This document shows, piece by piece, positions 13,317-19,385 of a DNA stretch of 20,524 nt. The stretch comes from CAYFVR01 sp046541515 (GTDB taxonomy: Bacteria; Desulfobacterota; Desulfobacteria; Desulfobacterales; Desulfococcaceae), in NCBI GenBank assembly GCA_046541515.1, contig JBKHDD010000083.1, positions 1 to 20,524 of the forward strand, read 5' to 3'. The translations under genes and the position numbers were made by a program. Each line of letters opens with the position of its first letter. The stretch's first letter is position 1. The notes under the pieces were generated by a model. That model did not search any database. It saw only the letters and a program-made list of their open reading frames with translations, and was not told the origin of the DNA.

Positions 13317-15446
13317 ATGAAAAATCTCGGAATCATCTGGAAGATTTCCGTCTGGTCCACCGTTTTTATCCTTGTGACCGCCGCCGCCATCATCGGCTAC
13401 TCCACCGTCCAGATGCGGGATAAAGCGGAACTCGTTCGGGCCGAAGCCATTCGGTTGACTCGGGCCCATGTGGAGGAGCTGACCCAGAAAATCGCCCTTC
13501 GGATCGACGGCCGTTTCGAGGCCGCGCTCTCCACTGTGACCACCCTCGCCCAGACCTTCGCGACCCAAAAGCGGGAAAGCGCCGAAATGGACATGAAGCG
13601 GGGAGAGGTGATCGAAATTCTCAAAAACGTGATCCGAAATCAGCCGGAGTTTATCGGCGGGAGCACCGCCTGGGAGCCCGACGCCTTCGACGGCCGGGAC
13701 GCCGAATTCGTCAACGCCCCCGCCCACGACGAAACCGGCCGCCTGATTCCCTACGTCTATCGTGCGCCGGGCGGAGAAATCCGGGCGGAACCCTTGGTGG
13801 ATTACGACGTGCCGGGGGACGGCGATTATTATCTGGTTCCCAGGCGCACCCGCTCGGTCTCCCTGATCGAACCCTACGTCTATCCCGTGGGGGGTCGGGA
13901 CGTGTTTATGACCACCATTTCCGCGCCGATTCTGGCGGAAAACCGCTTCTACGGAATTACGACGGTGGATATCCCCCTCGCCTTTCTTCAGGAACTGGTC
14001 GATCAAATACCGGAGTTTTACGAAGGCGAAACCCGCGTGGTCCTGCTCAGCCACGAAGGCATCATCGCCGCCGCCACCCAACGGCCGGAAATGGCCGGCA
14101 AAAAGGTCCAGGACATCGGGGCGGAATGGGTATCTTTCGACGACTGGGACGAGGACCTTGAAACGATTCGGCAAGGAGAAATGGCGGTGGAGACGGAAGA
14201 CGGGTTCATGGAGGTCTGGGCGCCCGTCCGTTTGGGCCAGACCGATAACCCGTGGGCCGCAGTGGTTCTCATCCCCATGGAACAGATCGCCAGAATCGGC
14301 GATCGGCAAATGGCGGCGGTTGTCCAAACCAGTTGGGAAATGACGGCCATTGGGGCGCTCGGCGCGTTGCTGGCCGTCGTCGTCCTGGGGTTGCTGACCC
14401 GGAGCTTCACCCGTCCCATGAACCGGATCATTCTGAAGCTGGACAAGGGCGCCGAGCAGGTGGAGGCGGCTTCGGACCAGGTTTCTCAATCCAGTCAATC
14501 GCTGGCCGGCGGAACGTCTCAACAGGCCGCTTCGGTGGAGGAGACCACTTCCGCCCTGGAGGAGATGGCGGCCATGACCCGCCAAAACGCCGACAACGCC
14601 CGGACCGCGGACCGCCACATGCGGGAAGCCTACAAAGTGGCGGAGGCCGCGGGGAGTTCCATGGAACGGTTGATCGCCTCCATGGCCGAAATCACCCGCG
14701 CGGGCGAAGACACCTCCAAAATTATCGGCACGATCGAGGAAATCGCCTTCCAAACCAACCTGCTGGCCCTCAACGCCGCCGTGGAAGCGGCCCGGGCCGG
14801 GGAAAGCGGAGCGGGTTTCGCCGTGGTGGCCGAGGAGGTGCGAAATCTGGCCATGCGCACGGCCGAAGCCGCCAAAAACACCGCCGGCATCATCGACGGA
14901 ACGGTTTCCCGGGTCCGGGAAGGTTCCGAGGTTCTCCAGGAAACCAACGAGAGCTTCGAAGCGATCATAGACTCCGCCGGAAAAATCGCGGAGCTGCTGT
15001 CCGAAATCGCGGCGGCATCCGCCGACCAGGCCGAAGGCATCGCCCAGATCAACAAAACCATCGGCGCCATCGACCAAACGGTGCAGGACAACGCCGCCAA
15101 CGCGGAGGAATCGGCCTCGGCGTCCCAGGAATTGAATCGTCAGGCCCGGCGGATGAAAGAAATGGTGCTGGAAATGCAAACCGTGATTCGTGGCGGTCGT
15201 TCGGTCCAGGAAGGGGGCGGGCTCGCGGGCGGACAGGCCAAGCGGGAGGCAGATCGAAGCGATTTCCCCGCCCCTGCCGACGAAGCCGCCCCAGGGAAGG
15301 AAAACATCCGGAGGGAAATGCGGAAGGCCGACCGCCAAACGGAATCGAACGAGGAGAACCGCAAAAGGCGGGGCCAAAAGAGCGGCGGATCGGAAAAAAC
15401 GCCGGAAGACCTTTTGCCCCTGGATAGCGACTTCGACGAATTTTGA
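13317..15446 (+). CDS. Methyl-accepting chemotaxis protein with Cache-type sensor
   Basis: 709 residues. TM1 lies at about 9-28 and TM2 at about 341-361, enclosing a roughly 310-residue periplasmic double-Cache-like sensor (including GGSTAWEPDAFDGRD and DYDVPGDGDYYLVPRR), the type that binds small metabolites such as amino acids or organic acids. The cytoplasmic signalling domain has the conserved hairpin tip EIAFQTNLLALNAAVEAARA (475-494) and AGFAVVAEEVRNLA (499-512). The linker after TM2 is short, so a full HAMP domain appears missing or reduced. After about residue 628 there is a roughly 80-residue charged, flexible tail ending in LPLDSDFDEF, possibly a tether for adaptor or adaptation enzymes. 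The start at 13317 is preceded by ACGGGGAAG and begins directly before TM1; an in-frame ATG 51 nt upstream adds only polar residues. It is transcribed alone, with terminators on both sides. Confidence 0.95.
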   Translation: MKNLGIIWKISVWSTVFILVTAAAIIGYSTVQMRDKAELVRAEAIRLTRAHVEELTQKIALRIDGRFEAALSTVTTLAQTFATQKRESAEMDMKRGEVIEILKNVIRNQPEFIGGSTAWEPDAFDGRDAEFVNAPAHDETGRLIPYVYRAPGGEIRAEPLVDYDVPGDGDYYLVPRRTRSVSLIEPYVYPVGGRDVFMTTISAPILAENRFYGITTVDIPLAFLQELVDQIPEFYEGETRVVLLSHEGIIAAATQRPEMAGKKVQDIGAEWVSFDDWDEDLETIRQGEMAVETEDGFMEVWAPVRLGQTDNPWAAVVLIPMEQIARIGDRQMAAVVQTSWEMTAIGALGALLAVVVLGLLTRSFTRPMNRIILKLDKGAEQVEAASDQVSQSSQSLAGGTSQQAASVEETTSALEEMAAMTRQNADNARTADRHMREAYKVAEAAGSSMERLIASMAEITRAGEDTSKIIGTIEEIAFQTNLLALNAAVEAARAGESGAGFAVVAEEVRNLAMRTAEAAKNTAGIIDGTVSRVREGSEVLQETNESFEAIIDSAGKIAELLSEIAAASADQAEGIAQINKTIGAIDQTVQDNAANAEESASASQELNRQARRMKEMVLEMQTVIRGGRSVQEGGGLAGGQAKREADRSDFPAPADEAAPGKENIRREMRKADRQTESNEENRKRRGQKSGGSEKTPEDLLPLDSDFDEF

Positions 15447-15520
15447 CGTGGAATCCCGGAGCGTTGGATCCGGGGAACATGGTTCGGCCGCTCCGGGGGG
15501 ATTTCACGCATCTGTCGACG

Positions 15521-15550
15521 GAGCCGGAAGATCCCTTCCGGCTCTTTTTT
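15521..15550 (+). terminator. Intrinsic terminator after the chemoreceptor gene
   Basis: A perfect 10-bp stem GAGCCGGAAG / CTTCCGGCTC with loop ATCC, followed directly by six T. It lies 75 nt after the chemoreceptor stop, in the convergent gap before the DUF3786/Fe-S gene. The stem core is nearly the same as that of the terminator upstream of the gene. Confidence 0.92.
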
Positions 15551-15566
15551 CCCTGGAAACCGCCGT

Positions 15567-16376
15567 TCACCCCACGCCATGCCGCATGGCCAGCTTCTCG
15601 AACATCTGGGTCAACCCGGCCCCCAGGGAAAACAGCGCGCCGATGTCCATGTTATGGTTGGCCGCCTCGTCAAAAAAAACGTTGAGGGTGGAACCCAGCC
15701 CCTCCTCCGGCTTCCAATAGCAGATCATCATCGGCACTTTGGGAAAGGGGTGGAGAACCACCGCCACGTCGGACTGGAAGGTTTCGTCTTCAATCCGCTT
15801 TCCGCCGAAAAGGAAGACCATGTCGTCGAACAATTCGGGGTACCGGTCGGCCACCCGTTTCATGCCCTCCTCGCACCGTTTCTTGAAAAGGGGGTACCGT
15901 TCCGCCCCGTTTTTCAACTCCCGGAAGGAGAGCCATTTTCCGGTCGGCTCTCGCCCCTGGCCGTGCAGCACATAGGAAAAAAAGGGAACCGCCACCCAGG
16001 GATTGACGTGGATGTCGGCGGATAGTTTGCCGTTTTCGTCCACGCTGAACGGCTTTCCCATCACCCGGACGGTCAGCTTGCCGTTTCGGTATTCGCCCCC
16101 CACCCGTTCGGCCGCGGCCTTCAGATCGGCCTGGGCGGCCTCCGCTCTCAACTCCGCCAGGAATTCATCCCGGGCCTGCTCGATCTGGTTTCCGCCGCCG
16201 GATTCCCCGCCGTACATTTTCAATGTTTCCTCGTCCAAGCGGGGACATTCGTCCAGGGAGCGTCTTCCCTGGAAAACGGCGCCGGCAAAGGCCAGGCAGG
16301 TCTTTTCGCCGCACTCCCGGCAGTTGGACTGATCCAGAAGCTTGAAAATTTCCATCGCGTTTTCCGGTTTTTTCAT
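15567..16376 (-). CDS. DUF3786 protein with N-terminal four-cysteine Fe-S domain
   Basis: 269 residues from the ATG at 16376, which has an ideal GGAGGT 9 nt upstream; an in-frame start 34 codons earlier lacks this. Residues 8-47 form a small Fe-S domain (PF04060 type) with Cys19, Cys22, Cys27 and Cys44 spaced C-x2-C-x4-C-x16-C, which should bind a 4Fe-4S cluster. The same domain occurs in the corrinoid iron-sulfur protein large subunit and in RnfB. The remainder (about 70-269) matches DUF3786: landmarks are NPWVAVPFFSYVLHG, WLSFRELKNGAERYPLF and AVVLHPFPKVPMMICYW, ending in the conserved 'GLTQMFEKLA' helix. The molecular function is unknown. It is the last gene of the minus-strand unit, convergent with the chemoreceptor, and 236 nt after the other DUF3786 gene. 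No signal peptide was seen; probably cytoplasmic. Confidence 0.85.
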   Translation of the reverse strand: MKKPENAMEIFKLLDQSNCRECGEKTCLAFAGAVFQGRRSLDECPRLDEETLKMYGGESGGGNQIEQARDEFLAELRAEAAQADLKAAAERVGGEYRNGKLTVRVMGKPFSVDENGKLSADIHVNPWVAVPFFSYVLHGQGREPTGKWLSFRELKNGAERYPLFKKRCEEGMKRVADRYPELFDDMVFLFGGKRIEDETFQSDVAVVLHPFPKVPMMICYWKPEEGLGSTLNVFFDEAANHNMDIGALFSLGAGLTQMFEKLAMRHGVG

Positions 16377-16595
16377 CTCGAACACCTCCAGAACCACTTC
16401 TTGGGCCTCGTTATTCCCTCGCCTCGGAGAGGTTTTAAGACAATGCCGCTCGCTTTGGGTTTTCAAATGGACAACCATGCTTTATTGACCGAGGGCATAT
16501 GCGATACGCCCATCCCCTTTTCCCCGCACGCAAACCGTATTGGCTCAAAACGCCCATTTTCTTGTTGCCTTTAATTTTTCGGAGGTAGCGGTTTA

Positions 16596-16617
16596 TGTAG
16601 CGTTCGTAAACGCTACA
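16596..16617 (-). promoter_or_regulatory. 9-bp hairpin overlapping the stop codon of the upstream DUF3786 gene
   Basis: TGTAGCGTT (16596-16604) and AACGCTACA (16609-16617) pair exactly around a 4-nt loop. On the minus strand the left half contains the TAG stop of the gene ending at 16613. There is no T-run, so it is more likely an mRNA-stabilising or processing hairpin, or an operator, than a terminator. Confidence 0.45.
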
Positions 16618-17212
16618 ACCACTCCGCCATGGTCATGCCGATCATGGCGAGGCACTCCATGTCCAGATATTGCGCCGCGTCCCGCCGGAAAAACAGGGAG
16701 CATTCGGCGTCGAACTCTTCGTCGGCGTCGTTGAAAATCAGAAATGTCGGGACCCGGGGAAGCGCGGGGAAGGCCACGGCCAGATCGCAGTTGACGTCGG
16801 TTTCCCAAACCGTTCCGCCCAAGGCTTTACATCGCTGTCCCAACTCTTCCAGCCGTCCGGAGAACGCCTCGGCGATGGGACGCTGGGCCGTGTTGTGAAA
16901 TCCGCCCACGTAGGGACCGGCGTCCCGGAAATCCTTGTAGGTGACCACGGCGCCGTCCGGGATGGGATTGTCGGGGCATAAAAGCAGATATTTGCAAAGA
17001 ATGACGCAGACGGCATGAGACGGCTTGCGCCCCTCTTCATCCGCCACGGCGGCCGGGGTTACGGTGTAGGTCCGGTGGAAAAACGGAATGATGGCCGCGT
17101 CCCCATCCACCCGAATGCCCAGCGGCTCCGCCCGGGAAGACAGGGAAAGGGCCGCCACCTCCGCAAGGTAATTTTCGTAAATTTCCTGAAAAATCGGCGC
17201 CTGGTTCTCCAT
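16613..17212 (-). CDS. DUF3786 family protein (single domain)
   Basis: 199 residues from the ATG at 17212, with GGGGAGGGG directly upstream. An earlier in-frame start would add about 39 residues with no support. Landmarks of the family are IFQEIYENYLAEVAALSLS at the N-terminus, GDAAIIPFFHRTYTV, HAVCVILCKYLLLCPDNPIP (with three Cys), YKDFRDAGPYVGGFHNTAQR, VPTFLIFNDADEEF and the C-terminal DMECLAMIGMTMAEWL. The family has no established function. It lacks the Fe-S domain of the downstream paralogue, so the two could be partners, one redox and one not. It follows the XRE-cupin gene by 127 nt; the gap contains an inverted repeat that may be an operator. The stop codon lies in a hairpin. Confidence 0.82.
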   Translation of the reverse strand: MENQAPIFQEIYENYLAEVAALSLSSRAEPLGIRVDGDAAIIPFFHRTYTVTPAAVADEEGRKPSHAVCVILCKYLLLCPDNPIPDGAVVTYKDFRDAGPYVGGFHNTAQRPIAEAFSGRLEELGQRCKALGGTVWETDVNCDLAVAFPALPRVPTFLIFNDADEEFDAECSLFFRRDAAQYLDMECLAMIGMTMAEWL

Positions 17213-17249
17213 GAATTCCCCTCCCCTTCCCAATCTGGGATCATCATCG

Positions 17250-17275
17250 ATGGTTGCGGTTTTTTTCCGAACCAT
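17250..17275. promoter_or_regulatory. Inverted repeat just upstream of the first DUF3786 gene
   Basis: ATGGTT-G-CGG (17250-17259) pairs with CCG-AACCAT (17267-17275) around seven T, giving a 9-bp stem with one bulge. It sits 38 nt before the start at 17212, between the XRE-cupin gene and the gene it may control. It is a candidate operator for the upstream regulator, or an RNA hairpin. On the minus strand the loop is A-rich and no T-run follows the stem. Confidence 0.35.
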
Positions 17276-17339
17276 ACACTCACGAAAATCGAACCGTCCG
17301 AGCCCTGCACTCATAGCCGGAACAGCCACATTGATCCGT

Positions 17340-17858
17340 TCAAACCAGTTGATGGTGAATCAGCAAAATTTCGGCGTCTTCCAAAATATCAAAACCGTGG
17401 CTGTGAAGCGCCTTGAACCGAACCGCCATTCCCCCGGCAAGCTCCCGCGTTTCCTTCCCCACGGTCAGGCGAAGTCGACCGGTCAGCACCATGCAGACCT
17501 CCGCGGTGTTTTCATGAAACCGGGGGTCAAATTCCTTGTGAAATCCGGCCGGCGCCCGGATATGAAACACCTCGAAATCCCTAAATCCGACCCGCCGCCC
17601 GCGCCATTCCCGTTCTCGAATGGTCCAGCCTTCCGCCTCCTCCATCCGATTTTTTTCCGCCAGATGCACCAATTCGCTGGGGGCCAGTTGAAACGCCCCG
17701 GCCAGGGCCGCGATGGTGCCCATGGTCGGATTGCCTTCGCCGCTTTCGATTTTGGCGATGGTGGAACGGGTCATACCGGCCTTTTCGGCCAGTTTCTCGG
17801 AGGTCAATCCCCATTTTTTTCGCAGGTTCCGCACCACGGAAAAATCAAACCGCTCCAT
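17340..17858 (-). CDS. XRE-family HTH regulator with C-terminal cupin domain
   Basis: 172 residues. An N-terminal helix-turn-helix of the Cro/CI type (about 7-62) includes LTSEKLAEKAGMTRSTIAKI and the following GNPTMGTIAALAGAF. A C-terminal cupin (about 105-170) includes FHENTAEVCMVLTGRLRLTV and AVRFKALHSHGF, which offers His and Glu residues for metal or small-ligand binding. Such proteins repress or activate small operons in response to a ligand sensed by the cupin. The start at the ATG 17858 has GAGAGGTG upstream; a GTG six bases earlier would leave no room for a ribosome site. It is divergent from the cobalamin riboswitch operon and heads the DUF3786 unit. The ligand and targets are unknown. 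Confidence 0.9.
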   Translation of the reverse strand: MERFDFSVVRNLRKKWGLTSEKLAEKAGMTRSTIAKIESGEGNPTMGTIAALAGAFQLAPSELVHLAEKNRMEEAEGWTIREREWRGRRVGFRDFEVFHIRAPAGFHKEFDPRFHENTAEVCMVLTGRLRLTVGKETRELAGGMAVRFKALHSHGFDILEDAEILLIHHQLV

Positions 17859-17893
17859 GTTCACCTCTCGCGGATGTTTGATGAAACGGCATT

Positions 17894-17922
17894 AATGTAA
17901 ACTTTGATGGACAAATCGTCAA
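17894..17922 (-). promoter_or_regulatory. Sigma-70-like promoter for the XRE-cupin unit
   Basis: On the minus strand, TTGACG (17922-17917) is followed after 17 nt by TACATT (17899-17894), a good -35/-10 pair that would start transcription near 17887, about 30 nt before the start codon. The sequence TTTGATG occurs twice nearby (about 17877 and 17902), which could be a half-site for autoregulation. Confidence 0.5.
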
Positions 17923-18108
17923 TGGGATATCGGGCAAAAAAACAATGAATTCCCTTCTTGACGGCTCCCCCAATCCGGAGGCGTCCCGCATATGCCCGGA
18001 GCGGACACTTCGGTCTCCTCCCATGAAATTCCCGAATTCAATCGCCTCCTTTCCCAAATTCGTGTAACCAAGCGCCGAAGTCCTCCCGGCAACATCCCCA
18101 GAAACCAT

Positions 18109-18136
18109 TTGACAGCCGACTTAAAACAGGATAAAT
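18109..18136 (+). promoter_or_regulatory. Sigma-70-like promoter of the cobalamin riboswitch operon
   Basis: A perfect TTGACA -35 (18109-18114), a 16-nt spacer and an ATAAAT -10 (18131-18136). Transcription would start near 18143, a few nucleotides before the riboswitch begins at 18152, exactly where it should. Confidence 0.7.
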
Positions 18137-18151
18137 CCCTCAAAAAATTTA

Positions 18152-18326
18152 GGGCCTCCGGGTATCCCGACGCAAGCGGGATGAAAAGGGAATCCCGTGA
18201 AAATCGGGAACGGGCCCGCCGCTGTGATCGGGGACGAAATCCGCACGACGCCACTGACCGGCAATCGCCGGGTGGGAAGGCGCGGAGAGTAGGACGATCC
18301 GAGAGTCAGAAGACCTGCCCGGAGCC
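18152..18326 (+). ncRNA. Cobalamin (adenosylcobalamin-type) riboswitch
   Basis: The aptamer shows the class's ordered landmarks: GGGAATCCCGTGAAAATCGG near 18189-18208, the GCCGCTGTGAT core near 18218-18228, GCCACTGACC near 18251, GTGGGAAGGCG near 18272, and the B12 box GAGTCAGAAGACCTGCC at 18303-18319. A closing P1 helix is visible: CTCCGGG (18156-18162) pairs with CCCGGAG (18318-18324). It lies in the leader of the CbiK/TonB-receptor operon, about 130 nt before the first start codon, and is followed by an intrinsic terminator, so bound cobalamin should cause premature termination. Peripheral helices were not checked by folding. Confidence 0.93.
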
Positions 18327-18385
18327 AAAGGCGCGGAACCTCGTGGAGAGGGTTCCGGCGACCGGCCGGGTGGCGAAAAAGGGAC

Positions 18386-18430
18386 ACCTCCGGACCGTTT
18401 TATCAACGGTTTCGGAGGTTTTTTTATTTT
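18386..18430 (+). terminator. Riboswitch expression-platform terminator
   Basis: A long hairpin: ACCTCCG (18386-18392) pairs with CGGAGGT (18413-18419) and, inside it, ACCGTT (18394-18399) pairs with AACGGT (18405-18410), followed by a T-run to 18425. It lies between the B12 aptamer and the cbiK start, as expected for ligand-induced termination. I did not identify the exact antiterminator. Confidence 0.88.
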
Positions 18431-18458
18431 GGAACCTCAAAAACGGAAAGGGAACGAC

Positions 18459-19370
18459 ATGAAACGCCACATCCAATGGACGATTTGGCTTCTCGCCGCG
18501 GCGCTTGCCTTCACCGCTCCCGCCCTCTCGGCGCACGCTCACGGCGGTCACACCCGGGCGGCGGACAAGGGAACCGGCATTTTGCTGGTCACCTTCGGCA
18601 CCAGCATTCCCGAAGCGCAAAAGGCCTTCGAGGTCATCGAGGAACGGGTCAAAGCCGCCTTTCCGGAAGCCGATGTCCGCTGGGCCTACACCTCCCACGT
18701 CATCCGGAAAAAACTCGCGAAAGAAGGGCAGGAGCTGGATTCCGTGGCGACCGCCCTGGCCGAGATGATGGAGGAAGGCTACTCCCGGGTGGCGGTGCAA
18801 TCCCTCCATTTCCTCCCCGGATCCGAATTTCACGACGTTCAGATCAACAGCCACAAATTCGCCGAAATGGAAGACGGATTCGAAAAGGTTTCCGTGGGGT
18901 ATCCGTTGCTGTCCTCCTCGGCGGACTTGGCCCGCGTGGCGGAACTGGCCCTGAAAATGGCCCCGAAGGATCGCGAGCCGGAGGACGCCGTTGTTTTCAT
19001 GGGTCACGGCACTCACCATCCATCGGACGTTACCTACGACGCCATGATGTACCACCTCCAAAAAATGGACCCCAACGCCTTCATGGGAACGGTGGAAGGC
19101 CATCCCACCCTGGACGACGTTCGGGCCGAGCTGCGGGAACGCGGGACCAAAAAGGCCTATTTGATTCCGTTCATGTCCGTGGCCGGGGATCACGTCCGGA
19201 ACGACATGGCCGGCCCCGAAGCCGAATCCTGGAAGTCGGTGTTGGAAGCCGACGGCCTGGAGACGGTTTCCGTGCTCAAAGGCATGGCCGAAGTGCCGGA
19301 AATCGCCGATGTCTGGGTGGATCACCTGGGGGAGGCCATGAAGCGGCTGGAAGGTCATGGCCATCACTGA
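18459..19370 (+). CDS. cbiK: Periplasmic CbiK-type cobalt (metal) chelatase
   Basis: 303 residues from the ATG at 18459, with AAAGGGA upstream; an in-frame ATG at 18429 lies in the terminator tail and is unlikely. A Sec signal peptide (about 1-27, cleavage after SAHA) shows the protein is exported. The mature protein starts with a His-rich stretch and ends in EGHGHH, both possible metal-loading sites. The chelatase fold shows ILLVTFGTSIPEAQKAFEVI (41-60), VQSLHFLPGSEFHDV, the MGHGTHHPSD motif with probable catalytic His183, EGHPTLDD with His215, and IPFMSVAGDHVRNDM with His245. CbiK inserts Co2+ into a tetrapyrrole in anaerobic cobalamin synthesis, but the exported form known from Desulfovibrio (CbiKP) is thought to serve metal or heme handling in the periplasm. 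Control by the B12 riboswitch and linkage to a TonB receptor point to corrinoid or cobalt acquisition. Confidence 0.92.
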   Translation: MKRHIQWTIWLLAAALAFTAPALSAHAHGGHTRAADKGTGILLVTFGTSIPEAQKAFEVIEERVKAAFPEADVRWAYTSHVIRKKLAKEGQELDSVATALAEMMEEGYSRVAVQSLHFLPGSEFHDVQINSHKFAEMEDGFEKVSVGYPLLSSSADLARVAELALKMAPKDREPEDAVVFMGHGTHHPSDVTYDAMMYHLQKMDPNAFMGTVEGHPTLDDVRAELRERGTKKAYLIPFMSVAGDHVRNDMAGPEAESWKSVLEADGLETVSVLKGMAEVPEIADVWVDHLGEAMKRLEGHGHH

Positions 19371-19385
19371 TCGGGGGTTTTCCAG

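Noticed and set aside
13146..15377. Minus-strand open frame (about 740 codons) opposite the chemoreceptor gene
   Set aside because: The plus strand encodes a textbook chemoreceptor; the antisense frame is Gly/His/Phe-rich with no domain.
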